From the NCBI GenBank assembly GCA_044356825.1, contig JBIKVM010000137.1, forward strand, positions 1 through 7,943: a DNA stretch of 7,943 nt, read 5' to 3'. This DNA comes from JAUREX01 sp044356825. Lineage in GTDB: Bacteria; Pseudomonadota; Alphaproteobacteria; Rhodobacterales; Rhodobacteraceae. Below are positions 1 through 5,428 of the stretch, in pieces; within the stretch, counting starts at the first letter, position 1, and each line of letters begins with the position of its first letter. The notes beneath the pieces are model-generated. The model did no database searches. It was not told the DNA's origin and saw only the letters and a list, made by a program, of their open reading frames with translations. Made by a program: the position numbers and the translations under genes.

Positions 1-505
1 CGAGGCGGTGCGCGCGCTCATGCGCCAGCACCGGCCCCTGATCGTGATGGGGTCGATCAACGAGAAGATGTATCTGGCCGAGATGAAGGGCGGGCACGGG
101 CCCGCGCCCGCCTTCATCGCGGCATCCTTTCCGGGGGCGGCGATCCGGCGGGCGACGGGGACGCCCTTCATGGGTTATGCGGGCGCGGTCTGGCTCGTGC
201 AGGAGATCTGCAACGGGCTGTTCGACGCGCTCTTTCACATCCTGCCGCTCGGCTCGGAGATGGACGCGGTGCGGGCGACGCCCGCGGTGCTGCGGCGCGA
301 TCTGCCGTGGGATCCCGATGCGCAGGCGGCGCTCGAGCGGATCGTGGCGGAGCATCCGATCCTGACGCGGATCAGTGCCGCGCGCGCGCTGCGCGACGCG
401 GCGGAGAAGGCGGCCCTCGATGCGGGGGCCGAACGGGTCGAACGGGCGCTGGTCGAGGGGTTGAGGGACCCCGGGACCGGCCCATCACGGGGAGAGGCGG
501 CATGA
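1..505 (+). CDS. bchZ: Chlorophyllide a reductase subunit Z, C-terminal part (5' end outside window)
   Basis: BchZ is the NifK/BchB-like subunit of chlorophyllide a oxidoreductase (BchXYZ), the nitrogenase-like enzyme that reduces ring B of the macrocycle during bacteriochlorophyll a synthesis. The window opens inside the gene; the first full codon is at position 2 and about 167 C-terminal residues are present. The segment holds the end of the catalytic fold, with a run of the form GYAGAVWLVQEICNGLFDAL. It is followed by a small C-terminal helical domain beginning near LPWDPDAQAALERI, the type also found at the end of protochlorophyllide reductase B subunits. Its stop codon overlaps the pufQ start (ATGA), the bchCXYZ-puf superoperon arrangement known from Rhodobacter, where the puf promoter is expected to lie inside this gene. 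The identification rests on the C-terminal motif and on position; the cofactor ligands are upstream of the window. Confidence 0.93.
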   Translation, partial: EAVRALMRQHRPLIVMGSINEKMYLAEMKGGHGPAPAFIAASFPGAAIRRATGTPFMGYAGAVWLVQEICNGLFDALFHILPLGSEMDAVRATPAVLRRDLPWDPDAQAALERIVAEHPILTRISAARALRDAAEKAALDAGAERVERALVEGLRDPGTGPSRGEAA

Positions 506-726
506 CCGACCAGAGCGTCATCACGACCTCGCACCATCGCGGCCAGCGGGCGCGGCGGGGCGAATACGCCATCTATTTCACGGTGATCCTGATCGTGGCG
601 CTGCCCTTCGCGGCGCTCGGCTGGACGGTTCACCTGATGCGGCACCGCCGCCTGCCGGAGCGGGGGCCGATCGCGCGCGCCATCGCCGAGGCGCGCGCGA
701 TCACGCCGCAGATCTTCCTCGCCTGA
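502..726 (+). CDS. pufQ: PufQ, bacteriochlorophyll biosynthesis/tetrapyrrole flux regulator
   Basis: This 74-residue protein has the size and position of PufQ, a small membrane protein first gene of the puf operon in Rhodobacter. In that genus PufQ is needed for normal bacteriochlorophyll levels and has been linked to control of the haem/bacteriochlorophyll branch through ferrochelatase. The sequence has a basic N-terminal tail (HHRGQRARRG, residues 11-20), one hydrophobic segment at about residues 23-43 and a basic stretch after it (HLMRHRR). That pattern predicts a single membrane span with a cytoplasmic tail. The start overlaps the bchZ stop by 4 nt and a purine-rich GGGGAGAGG lies just upstream, so translational coupling is likely. 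It is followed by a 122-nt untranslated leader before pufB. Identification comes from size, topology, the LPERGPIARAIAEARAITPQ tail and synteny. Confidence 0.92.
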   Translation: MTDQSVITTSHHRGQRARRGEYAIYFTVILIVALPFAALGWTVHLMRHRRLPERGPIARAIAEARAITPQIFLA

Positions 727-848
727 GGGCGGGTCATCGGAATTCGCCGGCCCCGCGAGGGGGCGGCGGATCGTCGGAAGGGCAGTCCGCCCGACCGTTT
801 ACCCGGCCGCGGGGCGCGCGGCGTCAGTCTGACGATCCGGAGGATAAC
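727..848 (+). promoter_or_regulatory. pufQ-pufB intercistronic leader with nested stem-loops
   Basis: This 122-nt gap contains no ATG, GTG or TTG opening an ORF but is rich in inverted repeats. The first is a hairpin at about 745-754/60-68 (left arm 745-754, right arm 760-768), with one bulge and loop GCGAG. The second is a long-range stem in which GGATCGTC (768-775) pairs perfectly with GACGATCC (831-838). It can be extended to about 12 bp (767-778/828-839, one G-U pair). That stem encloses two smaller hairpins, 780-783/789-792 and 807-811/817-821. The outer stem ends exactly where the pufB Shine-Dalgarno GGAGG (839-843) begins. The first hairpin and the long stem share bases 767-768 and so compete slightly at the edge. 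In R. capsulatus this intercistronic region is known to affect puf mRNA processing and stability; the same role here is inferred. The only AU-containing unpaired stretch, CGTTTAC (796-802), is a possible RNase E site. Confidence 0.55.
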
Positions 849-998
849 ATGGCTGATAAATCCGACCTGTCGTTCACAGGTCTTACGGACCAGCAGGCGC
901 AGGAACTGCATTCGGTCTACATGAGCGGGCTTTGGACCTTCGTGACCATCGCCGTCGTCGCTCATCTGGCCGTCTTCATCTGGCAGCCTTGGTTCTGA
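849..998 (+). CDS. pufB: Light-harvesting 1 (B870) beta polypeptide
   Basis: This gene encodes the 49-residue beta chain of the core antenna that rings the reaction centre and binds bacteriochlorophyll and carotenoid. The N-terminus (MADKSDLSFTGLTDQQAQEL) is characteristic of Rhodobacter LH1 beta. A single membrane span runs from about residue 26 to 45. The AxxxH motif places the bacteriochlorophyll-ligating histidine at residue 39, with another conserved histidine at 21 and the aromatic terminus IWQPWF. Length equals that of the R. sphaeroides protein. A strong Shine-Dalgarno (GGAGG at 839-843) sits 5 nt before the ATG, and pufA starts 13 nt after the stop. The C-terminal motif has Gln at 46 where the Rhodobacter sequences I remember have Arg (IWRPWF). 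Identification is essentially certain. Confidence 0.98.
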   Translation: MADKSDLSFTGLTDQQAQELHSVYMSGLWTFVTIAVVAHLAVFIWQPWF

Positions 999-1011
999 GG
1001 GGGAACGAAGC

Positions 1012-1185
1012 ATGAGCAAGTTCTACAAGATCTGGCTGATCTTCGATCCGCGCCGCGTGTTCGTGGCGCAGGGGGTGTTCCTCTTTCTGCTGGCAGCGAT
1101 GATCCATCTCGTCCTGCTCAGCACGCCCAGCTACAACTGGTTCCAGATCGCCGCCGAGAAATACGCGCGGCCGATCGCGGAATAA
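1012..1185 (+). CDS. pufA: Light-harvesting 1 (B870) alpha polypeptide
   Basis: This gene encodes the 57-residue alpha chain of LH1, which pairs with PufB as the repeating unit of the core antenna. The N-terminus MSKFYKIWLIFDPRRVFVAQ is the conserved LH1 alpha interface helix, followed by one membrane span at about residues 16-36. The AxxxH motif (residues 28-32) supplies His32, the axial ligand of bacteriochlorophyll. Trp43 in SYNWF is the C-terminal-side Trp expected to hydrogen-bond the pigment acetyl group. Length is within one residue of the R. sphaeroides and R. capsulatus proteins. The sequence GGGGGAACGAAGC between pufB and pufA supplies the ribosome-binding site. The stop codon is followed within 18 nt by the stable intercistronic hairpin that in Rhodobacter protects the pufBA message. 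Confidence 0.98.
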   Translation: MSKFYKIWLIFDPRRVFVAQGVFLFLLAAMIHLVLLSTPSYNWFQIAAEKYARPIAE

Positions 1186-1202
1186 TGCTGGCACTGCCTG
1201 AA

Positions 1203-1231
1203 GTTGCGGGCGGCGCCATGCCGCCCGCGAC
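1203..1231 (+). promoter_or_regulatory. pufA-pufL intercistronic mRNA-stabilising hairpin
   Basis: The arms 1203-1214 and 1220-1231 form a 12-bp stem with a single G-U pair and a 5-nt loop (GCCAT). No T tract follows, so it does not look like a simple intrinsic terminator. In Rhodobacter, stable hairpins at this exact place block 3'-to-5' decay of the short pufBA transcript, so LH1 is made in excess over reaction centres. The position, 17 nt after the pufA stop, fits that role. The core GGGCGGCGCCATGCCGCCC recurs with one change downstream of pufX. Confidence 0.8.
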
Positions 1232-1267
1232 AATCCATGATCGATCTGGGGGCTCTCGCGTCGCACG

Positions 1268-1282
1268 GCGGCGGGGCGCCGC
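1268..1282 (+). promoter_or_regulatory. Small hairpin just upstream of the pufL ribosome-binding site
   Basis: GCGGCG (1268-1273) and CGCCGC (1277-1282) form a perfect 6-bp stem with a GGG loop. It ends 4 nt before the pufL Shine-Dalgarno GGAGGGG (1287-1293), which stays single-stranded. It may act as a second decay barrier or set the 5' boundary of the pufLMX fragment after cleavage. The structure is seen in the sequence; the role is inferred, and GC-rich DNA gives many such short stems by chance. Confidence 0.35.
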
Positions 1283-1297
1283 AAGCGGAGGGGAAGC

Positions 1298-2146
1298 ATG
1301 GCACTGCTGAGCTTCGAACGGAAATACCGCGTGCCGGGTGGCACGCTCGTCGGGGGGAGCCTGTTCGACTTCTGGGTCGGGCCCTTCTATGTCGGCTTCT
1401 TCGGCGTCACGACGGTGTTCTTTGCAGCCCTGGGAACGCTCCTCATCCTGTGGGGGGCGGTGCTGCAGGGGGTGTGGAACCCCTGGCTCATCTCCATCAA
1501 TCCGCCGGCGCTTTCCTACGGGCTCGGGGCGGCGCCGCTCGCCGAGGGCGGGCTTTGGCAGGTGATCACCATCTGCGCGCACGGAGCCTTCATCAGCTGG
1601 GCGCTGCGCGAGGTCGAGATCTGCCGCAAGCTCGGGATCGGCTATCATGTCCCCTTCGCCTTCGGGGTCGCGATCTTCGCCTACACGACGCTCGTCGTGA
1701 TCCGCCCCGTTCTGATGGGGGCCTGGGGCTATGCCTTCCCCTACGGCATCTGGACCCACCTCGACTGGGTGTCGAACACGGGCTACACCTATGGCAACTT
1801 CCACTACAACCCTGCCCACATGATCGCGGTGAGCCTCTTTTTCACCACGACGCTGGCGCTTGCGCTGCATGGCGCGCTGATCCTGTCGGCGGCGAACCCC
1901 GGCAACGGGCGGGTGATGAAGACGCCCGACCACGAGGACACCTTCTTTCGCGACTTCATCGGCTATTCGATCGGGCCTCTCGGCATCCACCGGCTCGGGC
2001 TTCTGCTCGCCCTCAACGCCGGGTTCTGGAGCGCGGTCTGCATCGTGATCTCGGGAACGATCTGGTTCGAGGCCTGGGTCGACTGGTGGGACTGGTGGCT
2101 GCAGCTGCCCTGGTGGGCCGACATCGCAGGAGGCGTCAATGGCTGA
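1298..2146 (+). CDS. pufL: Photosynthetic reaction centre L subunit
   Basis: PufL (282 residues, the R. sphaeroides length) is one of the two core subunits that hold the special pair, accessory bacteriochlorophylls, bacteriopheophytins, quinones and the non-haem iron. Counting the initiator Met, the expected ligands are all present. They are His154 (accessory bacteriochlorophyll), His174 (special pair), His191 and His231 (iron), His169 (special-pair hydrogen bond) and Glu105 (bacteriopheophytin hydrogen bond). The Q_B proton path residues Glu213, Asp214 and Ser224 are also intact. Five hydrophobic spans follow the family pattern, and the tail ends in the Trp-rich WVDWWDWWLQLPWW. The ATG lies 4 nt after GGAGGGG. 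The last 8 nt overlap pufM, so L and M are translationally coupled. Residue 227 (226 in mature numbering) in the Q_B pocket is Pro, where R. sphaeroides has Thr. Confidence 0.99.
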   Translation: MALLSFERKYRVPGGTLVGGSLFDFWVGPFYVGFFGVTTVFFAALGTLLILWGAVLQGVWNPWLISINPPALSYGLGAAPLAEGGLWQVITICAHGAFISWALREVEICRKLGIGYHVPFAFGVAIFAYTTLVVIRPVLMGAWGYAFPYGIWTHLDWVSNTGYTYGNFHYNPAHMIAVSLFFTTTLALALHGALILSAANPGNGRVMKTPDHEDTFFRDFIGYSIGPLGIHRLGLLLALNAGFWSAVCIVISGTIWFEAWVDWWDWWLQLPWWADIAGGVNG

Positions 2147-3062
2147 GTATCAGAACATCTTCAACCAGTTGCAGGTGCGTGCCGCGCCCGAGATGGGCAT
2201 GGTCGAGCAGGTTCCCCTGCACGAGCGCGGCCGTCTGGCGGGGTTCTCGAGCCTTGCGGGGTGGCTCGGCAACGCCCAGCTCGGCCCCTTCTACCTCGGC
2301 ACCATGGGGGTGATCTCGCTCATGAGCGGGCTCATCTGGTTCACGATGGTGGGGGGGTGGTTTTGGTATCAGGCGGGCTTCAACCCGGCCGTCTTCGTGC
2401 GCGACCTCTTCTGGCTCTCGCTCGACCCGCCGGCACCGGAATACGGCCTGTCGATGCCGCCGCTGGCCGAGGGGGGCTATTACCTCATCGCGTCCTTCTT
2501 CCTCCTGGTCGCGGTGATGGCGTGGTGGCTGCGCTCGTGGATGCTCGCCGACCAGCTCGGGATGGGCAAGCATGTGGCCTGGGCCTTTGCCTCGGCGATC
2601 TGGCTCTTCCTCGTGCTCGGCCTCATCCGGCCCCTGCTGATGGGCAGCTGGTCCGAGGCGGTGCCCTACGGGATCTTCACCCATCTCGACTGGACGAACC
2701 TCTTCTCGCTCACCTACGGCAACCTCTTCTACAACCCCTTCCACGCGCTCTCGATCGTGTTCCTTTACGGCTCCACGCTCCTCTTCGCGATGCACGGGGC
2801 GACGATCCTTGCGGTCACGCGCCTCGGCGGGGACCGCGAGCTCGAGCAGATCGTGGATCGCGGGGCGGCCTCGGAGCGCGCCGCCCTCTTCTGGCGCTGG
2901 ACGATGGGCTTCAACGCCACGATGGAGGGGATCCACCGCTGGGCCTGGTGGTTCGCCGTGCTCTGCACCCTGACCGGCGGGATCGGCATCCTGCTGAGCG
3001 GGACGGTCGTCGACAACTGGTATGTCTGGGCGCAGGAACGCGGCTACGGGCCGAGCTACTGA
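2139..3062 (+). CDS. pufM: Photosynthetic reaction centre M subunit
   Basis: PufM (307 residues) pairs with PufL to form the reaction-centre core and binds the primary quinone Q_A. In the numbering here all main ligands are present: His182 (accessory bacteriochlorophyll), His202 (special pair), and His219, Glu234 and His266 (iron). Trp252 stacks on Q_A, and Tyr210 lies near the special pair and speeds primary charge separation. The sequences YNPFHALSIVFLYG and GFNATMEGIHRWAWW are typical family signatures. Against R. sphaeroides, one residue is missing in the loop EYGLSMPPLAEGG, so later residues share the mature R. sphaeroides numbering despite the extra Met. The protein ends at ERGYGPSY with no long extension, and no pufC cytochrome gene follows. 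An AGGAGG (2128-2133) inside the pufL 3' end supplies the ribosome-binding site. A G7 run at 2351-2357 lies in frame. Confidence 0.99.
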   Translation: MAEYQNIFNQLQVRAAPEMGMVEQVPLHERGRLAGFSSLAGWLGNAQLGPFYLGTMGVISLMSGLIWFTMVGGWFWYQAGFNPAVFVRDLFWLSLDPPAPEYGLSMPPLAEGGYYLIASFFLLVAVMAWWLRSWMLADQLGMGKHVAWAFASAIWLFLVLGLIRPLLMGSWSEAVPYGIFTHLDWTNLFSLTYGNLFYNPFHALSIVFLYGSTLLFAMHGATILAVTRLGGDRELEQIVDRGAASERAALFWRWTMGFNATMEGIHRWAWWFAVLCTLTGGIGILLSGTVVDNWYVWAQERGYGPSY

Positions 3063-3075
3063 GCGGGAGGAAAGC

Positions 3076-3312
3076 ATGACGCAGAAAGCCTACTATCTTC
3101 CCGAAGGCCGGCCGCGCGACGCGATCCGCACCTTCGTCTTCACCGAGATGCTGCGCGGGGCCATGTATGGCGCGGCGGTGTTCTTCGGTGCGATCCTGCT
3201 CATCACGGCAATCTGGCTTGTAGGCGAACTCCTACCCGAGGAGAGCAAGCAGGCCCCGGGGCCCATGCCCTTCAGCGCGCTCGGCCTGCCGCCGGGCCCA
3301 TGGCTGGGCTAG
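3076..3312 (+). CDS. pufX: PufX, reaction centre-LH1 core complex organiser
   Basis: PufX is a single-span membrane protein of the Rhodobacter clade. It opens the LH1 ring, promotes core-complex dimers in some species, and lets quinol leave the Q_B site. The protein has 78 residues: a polar N-terminal tail, one membrane segment at about residues 30-50, and a C-terminal tail carrying LLPEESKQAPGP. That motif matches the conserved LPxxxxQAPxP region in the Rhodobacter PufX proteins I remember. A GxxxG motif (GAMYG, residues 28-32) and FFGAILLI fit the glycine-rich helix. The start at 3076 is set by GGGAGG (3065-3070) 5 nt upstream; an in-frame upstream extension to 3022 would run back into pufM and is rejected. 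The gene begins 13 nt after pufM. PufX diverges fast between species, so residue-level function beyond the helix is uncertain. Confidence 0.93.
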   Translation: MTQKAYYLPEGRPRDAIRTFVFTEMLRGAMYGAAVFFGAILLITAIWLVGELLPEESKQAPGPMPFSALGLPPGPWLG

Positions 3313-3324
3313 GTTCAAGAACAG

Positions 3325-3359
3325 GGGGCGTGGGCGGCGCGATGCCGCCCCCTTGCCCC
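3325..3359 (+). promoter_or_regulatory. GC-rich hairpin downstream of pufX
   Basis: GGGCGGC (3332-3338) pairs with GCCGCCC (3344-3350) around the loop GCGAT. The stem can be extended across an internal loop by GGGGC (3325-3329) with GCCCC (3355-3359). It begins 12 nt after the pufX stop and has no T tract. The core differs by a single base from the pufA-pufL hairpin core. It most likely protects the 3' end of the pufBALMX message from exonucleases, possibly after partial decay from the terminator at 3441-3472. A weaker alternative, CCCGA (3357-3361) with TCGGG (3368-3372), would compete with the outer pairs. Confidence 0.6.
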
Positions 3360-3440
3360 GACGACGTTCGGGCCATTGCGCCGGTCCGGACCCTGGGCGT
3401 TTCGGCGGCCCGGTTCCCTTCCTGTTGGCGACAGGGACCT

Positions 3441-3472
3441 GGTGCCGTGTGGGATCACACGGCACCTTTTTT
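3441..3472 (+). terminator. Intrinsic terminator of the puf operon
   Basis: GGTGCCGTGT (3441-3450) is perfectly complementary to ACACGGCACC (3457-3466). One further G-C pair inside gives an 11-bp stem with the tetraloop GGAT. Six T residues (3467-3472) follow immediately. This is the clearest rho-independent terminator in the window and should end the puf transcript. It lies only 17 nt before the dxs ATG, so any transcript that reaches dxs from upstream must pass through it. Confidence 0.92.
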
Positions 3473-3489
3473 CACCCGAGGGCCCGACG

Positions 3490-5424
3490 ATGCACCCAGA
3501 TGACCCGACCCCGCTGCTTGACCGCATCGCCTGTCCGGCCGACCTGCGCGCGCTGTCGGACCCCGACCTCGGGCGGCTCGCGCGCGAGTTGCGCGCCGAG
3601 GTCGTCCGCACGGTTGCCCGCACGGGCGGGCATCTGGGATCCTCGCTCGGGGTGATCGAGCTCAGCATCGCGATCCACGCGGTCTTCAACACCCCCGCCG
3701 ACAAGCTGATCTGGGACGTGGGCCACCAGTGCTATCCGCACAAGATCCTGACCGGGCGGCGCGCGGCGATGGCTGAACTGCGCAAGGAGGGGGGGCCGTC
3801 GGGCTTCACCAAGCGCTCCGAGAGCATCCACGACCCCTTCGGCGCGGCGCATTCCTCGACCTCGATCTCGGCCGCGCTCGGGTTTGCGGTCGGGCGCGAC
3901 ATGGGCCAGCCCACGGGCGATGCGATCGCGGTGATCGGCGATGGCGCCATGACGGCCGGCATGGCGTGGGAGGCGATCAACCACGCGGGCGCGCTCGGCC
4001 GGCGGCTGTTCGTCATCCTCAACGACAACGACATGTCGATCGCGCCGCCCGCGGGCGCGCTCGCCGACTATCTGCGCCGCCTGCGCCGGGGCGATCCGCT
4101 GGCGCCGCTGCGCGACATGGCCGAGGGGTTCGAGGCGGTGCTGCCCGGCCCCCTGCGCGAGGGCGCGCGGCGGGCGCGCGCGCTCGTCACCGGCGCCGAG
4201 GCGCGCGGAAACCTCTTCGAGGACATGGGCTTTGCCTATGTCGGCCCGGTCGACGGCCACGACCTGCCCGCCTTGCTCGCAACCCTCCGCGCCGCGCGTG
4301 CGCGGTCGAGCGGGCCGGTCCTCATCCATGCGCTGACGGTCAAGGGCAAGGGCTACGGCCCCGCCGAAGCCGCCGCCGACCGGATGCACGGCGTCGTGCC
4401 CTTCGATGTCGCGACCGGCCGGCAGGACAAGCCGCGCGCCAACGCCCCGGCCTATACGGCCGTCTTCGGCCGCGCCCTGACCGAGGCCGCGGCGCGCGAC
4501 GGTCGGATCGTGGCGGTGACGGCGGCGATGCCGTCGGGCACGGGCCTCGACATCATGGCGGCGCGCTTCGCGGGGCGGGTCTTCGACGTGGGCATCGCCG
4601 AGCAGCATGCCGTCACCTTTGCCGCCGGGATGGCCGCGGCCGGGCTGCGCCCCTTCTGCGCGATCTATTCGACCTTTCTGCAACGCGCCTATGACCAGAT
4701 CGTGCATGACGTGGCGCTGCAGGGCCTGCCGGTGCGGTTCGCCATCGACCGCGCGGGCCTCGTGGGGGCGGATGGCGCGACCCATGCGGGGGCCTTCGAC
4801 ATCGGCTATCTTGCGAACCTGCCCGGCATGACGGTGATGGCCGCCGCCGACGAGGCCGAGCTCGTGCGCATGGTCGAGACGGCCGTCGCCCATGACGAGG
4901 GGCCGATCGCGCTGCGCTATCCGCGCGGCAACGGCACCGGGGTGGAACTGCCCGAGCGGCCCGAGCCGCTCCAGATCGGGCGCGGGCGGGTGGTGCGGCA
5001 GGGCAGCGATGTCGCGATCCTGTCCTATGGCGCGCACCTCACCGAGGCGCTGGCGGCGGCGACGCTGCTCGAGGCCGAGGGGATCTCGGCCACGGTCGCG
5101 GATGCGCGCTTTGCCAAGCCGCTCGATACCGCGCTGATCGGCCAGCTCGCGCGCCATCACGGGGTGCTCGTGACGCTCGAACAGGGCGCGACGGGGGGCT
5201 TCGGGGCGCTGGTGCTCCATCATCTGGCGAATGCGGGGATGCTCGACCGCGGCCTCGCGGTGCGGACGATGACGCTGCCCGACCGCTTCATCGACCATGC
5301 CGAGCCCGCGGCGATGTATGCCGCGGCCGGGCTCTCCGCCGCCGACATCGCCCGCGTCGCGGCCGAGGCGCGCGCCGGGCGCGGATCGGTACCGGCATCG
5401 GGGGCTGTGCTGCGCCTCGTCTGA
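3490..5424 (+). CDS. dxs: 1-deoxy-D-xylulose-5-phosphate synthase
   Basis: Dxs condenses pyruvate and glyceraldehyde 3-phosphate to DXP, the first step of the MEP pathway. That pathway feeds the bacteriochlorophyll phytyl tail, carotenoids and quinones. The 644-residue protein has the usual length. The thiamine diphosphate site shows GDGAMTAG (150-157) and NDND (178-181). His48 in GGHLGSSLG and HSSTSISAALG (121-131) are family signatures. Glu371 in GIAEQHAVTF is the catalytic glutamate, and His432 in DGATHAGAFD and the YPRG motif (477-480) complete the active site. The C-terminal transketolase domain follows. The start at 3490 is chosen because MHPDDPTPLLDRI matches the normal N-terminus and CGAGGG lies 7 nt upstream. 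The frame stays open back to 3376 but would run through the terminator. The puf-dxs linkage is standard in Rhodobacter; a second, unlinked dxs in such genomes is possible. Confidence 0.97.
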   Translation: MHPDDPTPLLDRIACPADLRALSDPDLGRLARELRAEVVRTVARTGGHLGSSLGVIELSIAIHAVFNTPADKLIWDVGHQCYPHKILTGRRAAMAELRKEGGPSGFTKRSESIHDPFGAAHSSTSISAALGFAVGRDMGQPTGDAIAVIGDGAMTAGMAWEAINHAGALGRRLFVILNDNDMSIAPPAGALADYLRRLRRGDPLAPLRDMAEGFEAVLPGPLREGARRARALVTGAEARGNLFEDMGFAYVGPVDGHDLPALLATLRAARARSSGPVLIHALTVKGKGYGPAEAAADRMHGVVPFDVATGRQDKPRANAPAYTAVFGRALTEAAARDGRIVAVTAAMPSGTGLDIMAARFAGRVFDVGIAEQHAVTFAAGMAAAGLRPFCAIYSTFLQRAYDQIVHDVALQGLPVRFAIDRAGLVGADGATHAGAFDIGYLANLPGMTVMAAADEAELVRMVETAVAHDEGPIALRYPRGNGTGVELPERPEPLQIGRGRVVRQGSDVAILSYGAHLTEALAAATLLEAEGISATVADARFAKPLDTALIGQLARHHGVLVTLEQGATGGFGALVLHHLANAGMLDRGLAVRTMTLPDRFIDHAEPAAMYAAAGLSAADIARVAAEARAGRGSVPASGAVLRLV

Positions 5425-5428
5425 AGGT

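Larger units (their letters stand above)
3313..3472 (+). ncRNA. puf operon 3' untranslated region, candidate PcrX-like small RNA
   Basis: The 160 nt from the pufX stop to the end of the terminator T tract contain no convincing ORF but hold two defined structures: the hairpin at 3325-3359 and the intrinsic terminator at 3441-3472. A short 5-bp hairpin (3421-3425/3431-3435) lies between them. In R. sphaeroides a small RNA, PcrX, is processed from the puf operon 3' UTR and modulates puf expression. The same location and terminator-ended layout make a functional equivalent plausible here. I cannot compare the sequence with PcrX, so this is inference from position and structure, and the processed 5' end is unknown. 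Confidence 0.35.

Noticed and set aside
461..489. TTGAGG-N17-ATCACG as a puf promoter inside the end of bchZ
   Set aside because: The -10 part is a poor match and GC-rich coding sequence yields such hits by chance. The real puf promoter is expected in bchZ but I cannot place it, and I see no clear RegA or PpsR site.
727..848. A pufK-like small ORF between pufQ and pufB, as reported in R. sphaeroides
   Set aside because: This stretch has no ATG, GTG or TTG that could open such an ORF before the pufB start, so pufK is absent here.
1204..2313. A 369-codon frame on the + strand overlapping pufL
   Set aside because: It is the out-of-frame shadow of pufL; its translation is Arg/Gly/Ala-rich without family features.
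2351..2357. G7 run in pufM, with similar runs in dxs (3789-3795) and gmk (C8, 6370-6377), as possible phase-variation tracts
   Set aside because: All are in frame within conserved motifs or loops of essential or core genes, and such runs are expected at this GC content; no frameshift is seen.
3220..3243. Two mutually exclusive small hairpins in pufX (3220-3224/3231-3235 and 3229-3233/3239-3243), resembling a switch
   Set aside because: Both stems are only 5 bp and lie in coding sequence in a very GC-rich gene; there is no regulatory landmark beside them.
3376..3489. N-terminal extension of dxs by 38 residues starting at TTG 3376
   Set aside because: The extension would run through the intrinsic terminator and lacks family similarity; the ATG at 3490 gives the normal Dxs N-terminus and length.
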